Source: Emticicia aquatilis (GTDB lineage: Bacteria; Bacteroidota; Bacteroidia; Cytophagales; Spirosomataceae). From it: DNA of 64,000 nt. The DNA lies in assembly GCF_014644295.1 (NCBI RefSeq), contig NZ_BMKK01000006.1:310001-374000 (forward strand), in the 5' to 3' direction. Every line of letters begins with the position of its first letter. Within the stretch, counting starts at the first letter, position 1. This document shows, piece after piece, positions 54,949 to 62,809 of this stretch. Made by a program: the position numbers and the translations under genes. The notes below the pieces were generated by a model. The model searched no databases. It was not told where the DNA came from and saw only the letters and a program-made list of their open reading frames with translations.

Positions 54949-55434
54949 AAAACGACTCTCAATATTGCCCTCAAAGTTGAGAAAATATATGAAAATTAGA
55001 AATTTGATAATTTTTTTAATATTTTAATATAAGTTATTTGTTATCAGTTGTTTATGTAAAAAATGCAATAAATTATAATATCGTAATTTATTTTTTATTA
55101 TATTTTTATACGAAATAAATAAAATTCTAATTCTTGAATTGTTCAGATAAAATTTATCTGAAATTTTCACTTAGTTGAGTCAAATTTCAGATAATCCTCT
55201 TCGATTAATCTGTGATTTTTGACAAAAATACCTTCAGAAAACAAACGTATATATAAGAAAACGGCTCTTTATACTCCTCCTAAAGTTGAAAAAATATGCA
55301 AAAAATAGAAATTTGATGATTTTTTAAATTTATTAAGGTATAACTTGTTTATTATAAGGAATTTATGTAAAAATGACACCGCTTAATAATGTCGTTTTTT
55401 GTTATTTATTTTGTTTTTATGCGAAATTATTCAT
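54949..55434. repeat. Two diverged copies of an approximately 180-base direct repeat between mfd and ppk2
   Basis: Copy A (about 54949-55135) and copy B (about 55257-55434) align over their length: ACGACTCT/ACGGCTCT, AAAGTTGAGAAAATAT/AAAGTTGAAAAAATAT, TAGAAATTTGATAATTTTTTTAA/TAGAAATTTGATGATTTTTTAAA in part, TTTATGTAAAAA, and TTTTTATACGAAAT/TTTTTATGCGAAAT. Spacing is about 310 bases. Copy B runs into the ppk2 stop, so copy A is probably a decayed tandem duplicate. Of the 553-base intergenic region (54874-55426) nothing codes for protein. Between the copies lie nested inverted repeats (55142-55194). Confidence 0.75.
55142..55194. promoter_or_regulatory. Overlapping, mutually exclusive hairpins
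   Basis: TTCAGATAAA (55142-55151) pairs with TTTATCTGAA (55153-55162) around one base. The second of these also pairs, as TTATCTGAAATTT (55154-55166), with AAATTTCAGATAA (55182-55194) over 13 bases. Only one pairing can exist at a time, as in attenuators. It lies about 270 bases upstream of mfd, in its possible leader. Confidence 0.55.
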
Positions 55435-56317
55435 TATCTTGTAATCGAATTTTTTCAATCAAACCCTTCAAAGTTGCTTGTCTTGTTGCATCAGATTTTG
55501 GATAATCCATATCAAGTGATTTTAGCTTTTTGGCAAGAATACTCGCTACAATCAATCGCATATTTTTTTTATCGTCCGCAGGAATAATATACCATGGGCA
55601 TTGGTCAGTTGAAGTGGCATTGATGACATCTTCGTACGCTTTTTGATAGTCGTTCCAGAACTCTCTTTCCTTTACATCTTGCTCTTCAAACTTCCAATTT
55701 TTTGAAGGGTCTTCAATGCGTTCAATCAATCTTTCTGATTGTTCTTTTTTTGAAACATTTAGAAAAAACTTCACAACATGGATGCCATTTCGAGTAAGGT
55801 ATTTTTCTAAATTGGCAATATCCTCATAACGGTTTTCCCACACTTTATCTAAATCCTCAGAGATTTCGGCTGGGAGACGTTGGGTATTAAGAAGAATCTC
55901 TGGGTGAACTTTTACTACCAAAACTTCTTCGTAATAAGAACGATTGAAAACTGTAATTGTTCCACGTTCGGGTAATTGCAAATTTGTTCGCCACAGAAAA
56001 TCATGGTCGAGTTCGGTTTCGGTTGGACGCTTGAAAGAATAAAATCTCATGCCTTGTGGATTGACTCCCGAGAAGACAGCCTTCAGTGTTCCATCTTTTC
56101 CTGCGGCATCCATCGCCTGAAAAATAACCAACAAACCATATCTATTATGAGCAAACATTTTTTCTTGTAGTTCGTCAAGTTCGGTTTGGAGTGACTTTAA
56201 AGCTGTTTCATAGTCTTCTTTATCTTCATAAAAATCATTAACTTTGGTCTCAGATTTTTTAATCGAAAACTTACCTTTACCGTTAAACTTAAAGTCGTCA
56301 ATATCAATTTTCTTCAT
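55427..56317 (-). CDS. Polyphosphate kinase 2 family protein (PPK2)
   Basis: 296 residues. Walker A lies in AMDAAGKDGTLKAVFSGVNPQG (70-76 core), the lid and Walker B region in PERGTITVFNRSYYEEVLVVKVHPE, and WKFEEQDVKEREFWNDYQKAYE is the conserved C-terminal block. PPK2 enzymes phosphorylate nucleotides using polyphosphate; the sequence resembles class III, which can act on AMP and ADP, but class cannot be fixed by eye. The start MKKIDIDDF is preferred over an in-frame ATG 24 bases upstream. Located tail-on to the repeat-rich leader of mfd. Confidence 0.92.
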   Translation of the reverse strand: MKKIDIDDFKFNGKGKFSIKKSETKVNDFYEDKEDYETALKSLQTELDELQEKMFAHNRYGLLVIFQAMDAAGKDGTLKAVFSGVNPQGMRFYSFKRPTETELDHDFLWRTNLQLPERGTITVFNRSYYEEVLVVKVHPEILLNTQRLPAEISEDLDKVWENRYEDIANLEKYLTRNGIHVVKFFLNVSKKEQSERLIERIEDPSKNWKFEEQDVKEREFWNDYQKAYEDVINATSTDQCPWYIIPADDKKNMRLIVASILAKKLKSLDMDYPKSDATRQATLKGLIEKIRLQDNE

Positions 56318-56417
56318 TGGATTGTAGATTTTGCTATGCAATGTAGCGTGATGGTTTCTGAAAGAGTTAATTTAAAATTTGATTTAAGGAAACATAACCC
56401 AAAAGTAAATTGTTAAA

Positions 56418-57074
56418 ATGAAATACAATGTCCCACTAATTGTACTTCTGTTTGTTGGATATTTGTCCAATGCTCAAGTCGTAAAAAACAAAGTTAAGAA
56501 AATGAATCAAGAAAATGTAAAAGTAGAAAATACGGCAGTATCAACAAATAAAGTTGCCACTTTGGCTGCTGGCTGTTTTTGGTGTGTTGAGGCAGTATTT
56601 CAGAAATTGAAAGGTGTTGAAAAAGTAGAATCAGGCTACATGGGCGGTACACTCAAAAACCCTACGTATAAAGATGTATGTACTGGTCAGACAGGCCATG
56701 CCGAAGTTTGTCAGATTACGTACAATCCTAATATTATTTCGTTTGAAGAATTATTGGAAGTATTCTGGAAAACCCATGACCCGACAACGCTTAATCGCCA
56801 AGGTGGAGATATCGGCACTCAATATCGCTCGGCAGTATTTTATCATGACGCTACTCAAAAACAAATTGCCGAAAACATTAAAAATGATTTGAGCCAATCT
56901 GGTGCTTATGATGCTCCAATCGTTACGACTTTCGAGCCAGCGAGTGTTTTCTACAAAGCCGAAGATTACCACCAAGATTATTTCAATCTGAATGGGCATA
57001 ATCCATATTGCCAAATGGTAGTAAAACCAAAGGTTGAAAAATTCAAAAAAGTATTTAGCGATAGAATTAAATAA
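56418..57074 (+). CDS. msrA: Exported peptide-methionine (S)-S-oxide reductase MsrA
   Basis: 218 residues. A signal peptide (MKYNVPLIVLLFVGYLSNAQ) precedes a linker and the MsrA domain, with the catalytic GCFWC motif at 52-56 (Cys53) and GHAEVCQITYNP, GTQYRSAVFYH and YHQDYFNLNGHNPYCQ. The last includes the recycling cysteine region. MsrA repairs S-methionine sulfoxide; export means it acts on periplasmic or surface proteins. No MsrB is fused or adjacent. Convergent with the nitroreductase gene, with 4 bases between the stops. Confidence 0.93.
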   Translation: MKYNVPLIVLLFVGYLSNAQVVKNKVKKMNQENVKVENTAVSTNKVATLAAGCFWCVEAVFQKLKGVEKVESGYMGGTLKNPTYKDVCTGQTGHAEVCQITYNPNIISFEELLEVFWKTHDPTTLNRQGGDIGTQYRSAVFYHDATQKQIAENIKNDLSQSGAYDAPIVTTFEPASVFYKAEDYHQDYFNLNGHNPYCQMVVKPKVEKFKKVFSDRIK

Positions 57075-57078
57075 GACA

Positions 57079-57753
57079 TTACTTGTACCAAACAAGTACG
57101 TCCTCTTTCTTCTTTCGTTGAATGTCAGGTACGGTTGCGTCATCGGCAGGATAACCAACAGGTATCAATAAGAATGGGCGTTCATTAGCAGGACGGTTTA
57201 TAATCTTAGTCAGAAAATCCATTGGGCTTGGTGTGTGCGTGAGTGCAACCAAGCCTAATTTGTGTATAGCCGTAAGCAAAAATCCACACGCAAGCCCGAC
57301 CGACTCATTGACACAATAGTTCTGGTGCTTCTTACCTCCTACTTCAAATTCGTATGCTCGCTTGAAAACGATAATCAAATACGGAGCAATTTCTAAAAAC
57401 GGTTTTTGCCAATCAGTTGCAAACGGTTTTAGGTCTTGTTTCCAGTCTTCAGACATCCTACTTTCATAACTAATGCGTTCTTCTACTTCGGCAGCAAATC
57501 TAATTTGCCTTTTAAGTTCGGGAGATGAAACAACACAAAATGTCCACGGTTGTTTGTTTGCTCCTGATGGTGCGGTTGAAGCGGACATCACCAAGTTTTC
57601 GATTACTTCTGCTGGAAATGTTTTATCAGAAAAGAATCTCAACGAGCGACGTTTGTTGAGGTGTTGAAAAATTTCTTTCGATTTGGCAATCAAATCCTCC
57701 TAACTCAAATTTGATGGATTTGAATAATCTATATGCTTATGTTCGGATTCCAT
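57079..57753 (-). pseudogene. Iodotyrosine-deiodinase-like flavin nitroreductase, in-frame TAG near the start
   Basis: From ATG at 57753 the frame reads MESEHKHIDYSNPSNLS, stop, EDLIAKSKEIFQHLNKRRS. The first part matches the N-terminus of iodotyrosine-deiodinase-like flavoproteins, so a GAG codon probably became TAG (57700-57702). The remaining 204 residues, readable from TTG at 57693, are intact: RRSLRFFS and APSGANKQPWTF bind FMN, and Glu72, Tyr76 and Lys97 (counting from TTG) keep the exact spacing of the substrate-binding trio of the human enzyme. AGGAGG lies two bases before the TTG, so re-initiation giving a shortened protein is possible. Confidence 0.78.
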
Positions 57754-57916
57754 AAAAAATAATAATTGACCGTTAAGTAAATTTTTTTTGGATTTTAATG
57801 AATCAAAAAATACAAAGATAAAATTTTTGTGTTGATTTGCATTTTATGAAAAATAGGTCAATTTCAAAGGTTATTTTGAGTTATTAAGAAAAAAACAGTT
57901 TTATGTTTAATATCAC

Positions 57917-57946
57917 TTTGTAAATCAATTTAAAATTTTATTTTTG
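57917..57946 (+). promoter_or_regulatory. Promoter of the first twin lipoprotein gene
   Basis: TTTG (57917-57920) and TATTTTTG (57939-57946) are 18 bases apart, a good Bacteroidota promoter. Transcription would begin near 57953, leaving a leader of about 35 bases. Confidence 0.65.
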
Positions 57947-57987
57947 TATCTAATAATCATTCTCTTAACTTTTAAAACATTTGTTCT

Positions 57988-58614
57988 ATGAAAAAATTAA
58001 TCCTATTCCTTTCAGCAATCGTTGTATTAGCTTCTTGCCAAAAGAAAGAATATGCTTCTTTCCAAAAAACTAACACTCCTACCTATGCAGTTGCTAAAAA
58101 ACAAGCAGTAGCCGCTCAACCAACTACTGAAGTAGCTGTTGTAGAAGAAGCAACCGCTTCGATTGTAGCTCCAACTGAGACTGCACTTTCGGCAGATAAT
58201 TCAGTAGCAGTTTCTTCATTAAATACAGAAACTACTCCTGCTCCAGTAGTTGCTGAAAGCCAAGTAATGACTTTCAACGAGCAATCGGTAAATGCTGAGT
58301 TTGAAAAATTGAATAAATTAGAAGAGTATGTGGCTTCACACGAAGGTACAACAATCGAAGACGTAAAAGATACAGAACTTACTAAAGATTTAAAATTAGA
58401 TACAAACGTAACTAATGCTGTTGCAGCTGGAGATTTGCCATTAAACATTCCTGCTTTCTGGTGGGGTTGTGTACTTGGTTTACTTGGTGTTTTGGCAGTT
58501 TACTTAATCACTGATAAAGACAAAGAGCAAACTAAAAAAGCACTATATGGTTGTTTAGCTTGGACAGTTCTTTGGGTAGTTTACTACTTTGTAGTATTAG
58601 CTACATTTAGATAA
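57988..58614 (+). CDS. Lipoprotein with C-terminal membrane helices (twin 1)
   Basis: 208 residues. Lipoprotein signal with lipobox LASC (Cys17, MKKLILFLSAIVVLASC). The mature part begins QKKEYASFQK and is a low-complexity Ala/Thr/Val/Glu-rich linker to about 95. A short helix pair follows (EFEKLNKLEEYVASHEGTTIEDVKD), then two hydrophobic helices (about 150-170 and 185-205) joined by a DKDKEQTKKALYGC loop. It aligns with the next gene over the signal, the helix region and the membrane tail. I do not know the family. A protein anchored both by lipid and by C-terminal helices is topologically unusual. Confidence 0.75.
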   Translation: MKKLILFLSAIVVLASCQKKEYASFQKTNTPTYAVAKKQAVAAQPTTEVAVVEEATASIVAPTETALSADNSVAVSSLNTETTPAPVVAESQVMTFNEQSVNAEFEKLNKLEEYVASHEGTTIEDVKDTELTKDLKLDTNVTNAVAAGDLPLNIPAFWWGCVLGLLGVLAVYLITDKDKEQTKKALYGCLAWTVLWVVYYFVVLATFR

Positions 58615-58634
58615 TAATAAATATTAGTATCCTC

Positions 58635-58669
58635 AAAAATAGCCCAAATCAAAAGATTGGGCTATTTTT
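58635..58669. terminator. Terminator between twin lipoprotein genes
   Basis: AAAAATAGCCCAA (58635-58647) and TTGGGCTATTTTT (58657-58669) form a 13-bp perfect stem with a 9-base loop. It should limit read-through from twin 1 into twin 2. Confidence 0.88.
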
Positions 58670-58699
58670 GTTTATTGATAGTCACAAAAATCCAATCTT

Positions 58700-59335
58700 A
58701 TGAAATCTATAATTATTTCCACCATCGCATTGGTCTTAGCACTTACTTCTTGTCAACAAAAGCAATATGCTTATGTGCAGCAAGGTAAAGTAGAAAACTT
58801 TGAGTCTTCGAGAAAGGTAACCCAAAGCCAAGTTGCTAATCAGACCAAAAATGAAATTACAAGCACAATAACCAACAATATTAACGAAACAAATCAACTG
58901 GCTGCTTCTGAAGTCTTAGTACTAAATGAAGAAACAGCGTCTTTGAATAATAATATTTCGGAGAATGAAGTTTTAGTATATAATCAAGAAAGCATAAATT
59001 CCAATTTTGAAAAACTCAATAAAGTTGAGGCATTTGTTGAACAAAATACCGAAGCGAGTTTTGAAACAATAAAAAATACTGACTTATTAAAAGACATCGA
59101 ACTTGACACCAATACTTCAGCCAATGTTACAAAAGATAATGACTTACCACTGAATATTCCAGCATTTTTGTGGGGATGTTTCTTAGGGGGATTGGGTATA
59201 TTACTTGTCTATATATTTACAGAAGATAAAGAACAAACTAAAAAAGCTCTCTATGGATGTTTGACTACTGGTGGTGTTGTGGCGGTCATTTACATTGTCT
59301 TGATTGCAATTGGATTGAGTGCAGGAACATTGTAA
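58700..59335 (+). CDS. Lipoprotein with C-terminal membrane helices (twin 2)
   Basis: 211 residues, the paralogue of the preceding gene: lipobox LTSC (Cys18), then QQKQYAYVQ like twin 1's QKKEYASFQ, a divergent Asn/Gln/Thr-rich linker, NFEKLNKVEAF like EFEKLNKLEEY, LPLNIPAF in common, and a membrane tail with EDKEQTKKALYGCL in common. Ends conserved, middle free to drift: the pattern suggests that the lipid anchor and membrane tail are the functional parts. It is first in a compact run of genes to 62108, 39 bases upstream of the next start. Confidence 0.75.
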   Translation: MKSIIISTIALVLALTSCQQKQYAYVQQGKVENFESSRKVTQSQVANQTKNEITSTITNNINETNQLAASEVLVLNEETASLNNNISENEVLVYNQESINSNFEKLNKVEAFVEQNTEASFETIKNTDLLKDIELDTNTSANVTKDNDLPLNIPAFLWGCFLGGLGILLVYIFTEDKEQTKKALYGCLTTGGVVAVIYIVLIAIGLSAGTL

Positions 59336-59374
59336 GAGCAAGACTCGCAGGCATTTTACTTGAAAATCTATTTT

Positions 59375-60109
59375 ATGAAAAAAAACATTTTTCTCTTATT
59401 AATGACATTTATGTTGGGCGTACAGTTTGCTAACGCCCAACAATTTTATAGAGTCAAGGCTGATGTATCTATCAAAGATAAATTATCGAATGGCTCGTAT
59501 CGTTTAACAGTCGGTAAAGTTTATTATGACAAAACATCGCTAAAAGTAATTTATAAACTCACCTTTCCCCAAAAAGAAACGATTATAATTAAAGATACAA
59601 CTTTGTACAAAATCACTAAAGATAGTGTTTTGGTGCAGAGTGTTTTGGCTTCCAATGAGTTCTCGATTTTTCATTTAGCCCTTTCTGGAAAATTGGCTGA
59701 TTATGGTCTCAACTCTGGCAATGTGGCTAAAATATATAAAATATCAAAAGTAGAAAAAGACAAAGATGGACGAGTAATAACTACTTGGAGCGTAGTAGAA
59801 AAGCAACTCATGAAGACCCTCGGCAAAATAAAAATGGCTAATGTTAACAAAAAATTAGATGCGATTGCCTTTTATGATGCCCAAGATAAATTACTTAGCC
59901 AACAGTTTTTCAAAGAATACTCAAACTATAACGGCGTTGAATTTCCGAAGCAAGTAACACAGATTTCAATAAATACTGATGGAACACAGAATATTCAACA
60001 AACAACCTATAAAAATATTATCATTGACCAAGAAGATGAAAACGAAAGTTATAACTATCCTATTCCTACTATCACTAAGCCTAAGCAGTCAGCTAAAAGC
60101 CCAAAGTAA
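59375..60109 (+). CDS. Exported protein of unknown family
   Basis: 244 residues with a signal peptide to NAQQ (about 22). The mature part is mixed alpha/beta (YRVKADVSIKDKLSNGSYRLTVGKVYYDKTSLKVIYKLTFP...) resembling periplasmic lipid-carrier or outer-membrane sorting folds (LolA-like shape), but no firm match comes to mind. The C-terminal 25 codons overlap the start of the YidD gene by 74 bases in another frame. The start at 59375 is chosen because the signal peptide begins there. It probably belongs to an envelope operon with YidD. Confidence 0.65.
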   Translation: MKKNIFLLLMTFMLGVQFANAQQFYRVKADVSIKDKLSNGSYRLTVGKVYYDKTSLKVIYKLTFPQKETIIIKDTTLYKITKDSVLVQSVLASNEFSIFHLALSGKLADYGLNSGNVAKIYKISKVEKDKDGRVITTWSVVEKQLMKTLGKIKMANVNKKLDAIAFYDAQDKLLSQQFFKEYSNYNGVEFPKQVTQISINTDGTQNIQQTTYKNIIIDQEDENESYNYPIPTITKPKQSAKSPK

Positions 60110-60428
60110 GTCGGAGGTAAATTTGCTTCGTGGGGTTATTCAAGCTCCACAAAAGAGAGTATATAAAGAAGCTAAAGGTAATCGCAACGAAGTTCAGTAT
60201 TTGTTTTCGGGGCTGTTTCTTTTCTACAAAACCTTTTTCTCTTCGCAAGACCTAACGGTTTGTACATTTACGCCGTCTTGCTCAGAGTTTGGTATTTTGG
60301 CGGTTAAAAAAAGCGGAGTTGTCATGGGAGGAATCAAAACGATGGATAGGCTTACTCGCTGCAATGGCCTTAGTCCCGAAAAATACGCAATTGATTTTAA
60401 AGAGAAATTACTGATAGATAAGCCTTGA
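60036..60428 (+). CDS. yidD: YidD-family protein with signal peptide
   Basis: 130 residues. A YidD domain is clear from FSGLFLFYKTFFSSQDLTVCTFTPSCSEFGILAVKKSG and the ending DRLTRCNG, with the three conserved cysteines. YidD helps insert inner-membrane proteins and is usually cytoplasmic-side, about 80 residues, beside yidC/rnpA. Here it is longer, begins with a strong signal peptide (MKTKVITILFLLSLSLSSQLKAQ in part) and sits among envelope TPR genes. The signal peptide is coded in a 74-base overlap with the upstream gene. The frame could also start 57 bases earlier, but that would bury the signal. Confidence 0.82.
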   Translation: MKTKVITILFLLSLSLSSQLKAQSKSEVNLLRGVIQAPQKRVYKEAKGNRNEVQYLFSGLFLFYKTFFSSQDLTVCTFTPSCSEFGILAVKKSGVVMGGIKTMDRLTRCNGLSPEKYAIDFKEKLLIDKP

Positions 60429-60430
60429 TA

Positions 60431-61258
60431 ATGAAAAAAAAACTGTTAATACTTTTTATAATATTTTATACCACGAACGTCTTTTCTCAAGACCTCTATA
60501 ATTTTGAAAACACAAAAAAATTTGCCGAATACTTAGCCAAGTCTGGCCAATATGATTTGGCGACTCGTGAGTTTGAACGCCTCACATTTATGTCGCCCGA
60601 CAACGATACTTTAAAAACATCTCTCCTATCAATGTATCGTCGTTCGGGAAAATACGATGAAGCACTCATCAGAGGAAAACAACTCTACCCCGAACTTACA
60701 ACCATGAGTGCCTCATCGGCCGTTGAATATGGCCGAACGCTTCTTCTGAAATCTGAGTATAAATCAGCAAAAACCTTTTGGGATGCTAACTTAAAATTAT
60801 CAGCTGCCGATAAAACAATCCTTTCGGCTACTTCAGATATTCTACAAGATAATTATAAGAGTGCCAATGAGTTATTACAAACGGTCAAGCCAGAAGACCA
60901 CCGATTAGCTGCAAACTATAAAGACTTGGCCGAGCAAGCGATGGCAATCAAGCGTAAAAGTCCAGCGGTTGCGGGTATTATGTCGGCAATTATTCCTGGT
61001 ACTGGACGTATGTATGTAAAAGATTGGAAAGACGGAATCGTGTCACTTTTCTTTGTCGGAACAATGGCGGTTCAGTCTGTAAGAGGATTTAATAAAAGCG
61101 GTGTCAAAAGCACCCGAGGCTGGATTTATGGCGGAATAGGCTTTGGGTTTTATTTAGGAAATATCTACGGCTCAGTGGTTTCGGCAAAAGGCTATAATAA
61201 AAAAAGCCATTTAGGTATCCGAACCAAAATAGAAAATCTTTTTAATAGCTATTATTGA
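60431..61258 (+). CDS. Exported TPR protein with C-terminal membrane domain (1)
   Basis: 275 residues. Signal peptide to FSQ (about 17), TPR-like repeats (about 22-165; EYLAKSGQYDLATREFERLTFMSPDN is a good unit), then a hydrophobic region KSPAVAGIMSAIIPGTGRMYVKDWKDGIVSLFFVGTM of the type found in DUF5683/TM2-like small membrane domains. The next gene has the same layout (NPRAARIMSMIVPGLGQFYAGDIKNG), so the two are paralogues. The start at 60431 follows the yidD stop by 2 bases, indicating coupling. Function unknown; probable envelope assembly. Confidence 0.75.
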   Translation: MKKKLLILFIIFYTTNVFSQDLYNFENTKKFAEYLAKSGQYDLATREFERLTFMSPDNDTLKTSLLSMYRRSGKYDEALIRGKQLYPELTTMSASSAVEYGRTLLLKSEYKSAKTFWDANLKLSAADKTILSATSDILQDNYKSANELLQTVKPEDHRLAANYKDLAEQAMAIKRKSPAVAGIMSAIIPGTGRMYVKDWKDGIVSLFFVGTMAVQSVRGFNKSGVKSTRGWIYGGIGFGFYLGNIYGSVVSAKGYNKKSHLGIRTKIENLFNSYY

Positions 61259-61268
61259 GTCGATAATT

Positions 61269-62108
61269 ATGCAAAAAATACTTTTAATACTTTTTATATT
61301 AATATCACGGATTTCTTTTTCGCAAGACCTCAAACAAAGCTTCGATTTTGCTAACGAACTCTTTGCCAAAAAAGATTATCTCGGAGCAAGCGTTACGTAT
61401 CGAAGAGTAATTTATTTTGATAAAACCGAAGTATATCGAAAAGACTGCTATAAGAATATAGCCGATTGCCTTTACGAAACACAGCAGTACGAAGAAGCCG
61501 CCGATTATTATGAATTAGCATTTTTTCAACAAAAAACCGATAGTGCAAAGGCCGAAGTGATATTCAGAAAAATGTCTTGTTACCTTATTCAAAATAACTT
61601 TGAATATGCCGAAATCGAGTTACTAAATTTACCATCAAAGCTAAATACCGAACAAGCCAAAAGAAAAATATTCTATACGGGAGTACTCAATTTTTCAGTA
61701 GAAAAATACGATTTAGCAAAGGCACAGTTTTTATCATTGGTTGACTCATCGAATATTGAGTCGAGAAAAAAAATAGAACAGTTATTTATAAAAAACGAAA
61801 AGATAAACAAACTCAACCCCCGAGCAGCACGAATTATGAGCATGATAGTGCCGGGGCTTGGACAGTTTTATGCGGGCGATATAAAAAATGGTACAAATTC
61901 AATTATTCTTACAGTTGGTATTGCCACATGGGGAATTATGGCCGCCATCAAAAGTTCAAGCCCTTTTGATGTGCTGGTAACTGCTGCTCCGTGGTTTCAG
62001 AGGTATTATATGGGAGGCTATAAAAAAGCTGAGCAAATTACTATCAACGAAAAAAAGAAACGTCGCTCAAAGGTCTATAATCAGATTTTAGATGAAATTT
62101 TAAAGTAA
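61269..62108 (+). CDS. Exported TPR protein with C-terminal membrane domain (2)
   Basis: 279 residues, paralogue of the preceding gene: signal peptide to FSQ (about 19), TPR repeats (YRRVIYFDKTEVYRKDCYKNIADCLYETQQYEEAADYYEL), and the hydrophobic tail RAARIMSMIVPGLGQFYAGDIKNGTNSIILTVG. It ends with a basic stretch (NEKKKRRSK). It starts 10 bases after the previous stop. With yidD and the twin lipoprotein it completes a run of five co-oriented envelope genes. No named family is recognised beyond the domain types. Confidence 0.75.
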   Translation: MQKILLILFILISRISFSQDLKQSFDFANELFAKKDYLGASVTYRRVIYFDKTEVYRKDCYKNIADCLYETQQYEEAADYYELAFFQQKTDSAKAEVIFRKMSCYLIQNNFEYAEIELLNLPSKLNTEQAKRKIFYTGVLNFSVEKYDLAKAQFLSLVDSSNIESRKKIEQLFIKNEKINKLNPRAARIMSMIVPGLGQFYAGDIKNGTNSIILTVGIATWGIMAAIKSSSPFDVLVTAAPWFQRYYMGGYKKAEQITINEKKKRRSKVYNQILDEILK

Positions 62109-62168
62109 AATCGTCTGCTTTTCGGATTTCCGACCGCTTAATTGATTTTTAGGTCATTTTTCCCTTTT

Positions 62169-62176
62169 TACTTTTG
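62169..62176 (+). promoter_or_regulatory. Candidate -7 element of the barrel-protein promoter
   Basis: TACTTTTG fits TAnnTTTG and lies 64 bases before the start of the outer-membrane barrel gene. A TTG at 62142-62144 is 24 bases upstream, slightly too far for a good fit. Confidence 0.4.
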
Positions 62177-62239
62177 TTATCAAAATACCAATGTATAAAT
62201 TTCGGACTTAATAGAACTATCCATAAAAATTAAAGTATC

Positions 62240-62755
62240 ATGAAAAAATTACTCACAGTTGCATTATTAACAATATCGTGTTTCTTGTATTCCGAAAGTA
62301 TCAATGCACAATCATTCGAAAAAGGTCAAAAGAACTTCAGTGTTGGCGTTGGGGCTGGATATGGCCTTGGAGTAAATGTTGGTGTTGATTATGCTATCTC
62401 GGATTTGATAAGTATCGGGGCTATTGGGGCTTTCTCTTCAAGAAGTTATGGCTATGTACTTTCTAATTACCGTGTAACATATCTGAGCGTAGGCGGAAGA
62501 GCAGCACTACACTTTGGTAAGTATTTGAAAGAAATAGGTATTAATGAAGACAAATTAGACCCTTACGTTGGTGCAGTAGGAGGTTTTAGAACCGTTAAAT
62601 ACAACGACACTTATTCAACTTATTATAGTGGAGCAGCTGCTGGCATTATGTTAGGAGGTTATGTAGGAGCAAGATATTACATTAAAGAAAAATTAGCTAT
62701 TTATGCCGAAGGTGGTGTGCCATATAGCTCACTTGGTATTTCTCTTAAATTCTAA
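62240..62755 (+). CDS. Small outer-membrane beta-barrel protein
   Basis: 171 residues with a signal peptide to NAQ (24). The mature part is a chain of amphipathic strands rich in Gly, Tyr and Val (FSVGVGAGYGLGVNVGVDYAISD, YLSVGGRAALHFGKYL, DPYVGAVGGFRTVKYND, GIMLGGYVGARYYI) ending in SLGISLKF, with a C-terminal Phe as recognised by the BAM machinery. About eight strands can be counted, like OmpA/OmpX-type barrels. Monocistronic with a strong terminator. Function cannot be predicted. Confidence 0.85.
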   Translation: MKKLLTVALLTISCFLYSESINAQSFEKGQKNFSVGVGAGYGLGVNVGVDYAISDLISIGAIGAFSSRSYGYVLSNYRVTYLSVGGRAALHFGKYLKEIGINEDKLDPYVGAVGGFRTVKYNDTYSTYYSGAAAGIMLGGYVGARYYIKEKLAIYAEGGVPYSSLGISLKF

Positions 62756-62769
62756 GATGTCAATACAAA

Positions 62770-62809
62770 AACAAAAAAGGAGAGCTTTCAACGGCTCTCC
62801 TTTTTTGTT
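62770..62809. terminator. Bidirectional terminator
   Basis: A 16-bp stem, AACAAAAAAGGAGAGC (62770-62785) with GCTCTCCTTTTTTGTT (62794-62809), lies between the convergent barrel and DUF1080 genes and overlaps the 3' end of the latter. Confidence 0.88.

Noticed and set aside
55371-55393. Similarity of about 15 bases (ACACCGCTTAATAAT) to the 3' end of mfd at 51540
   Set aside because: A match of this length is expected by chance somewhere in an AT-rich 64-kb window.
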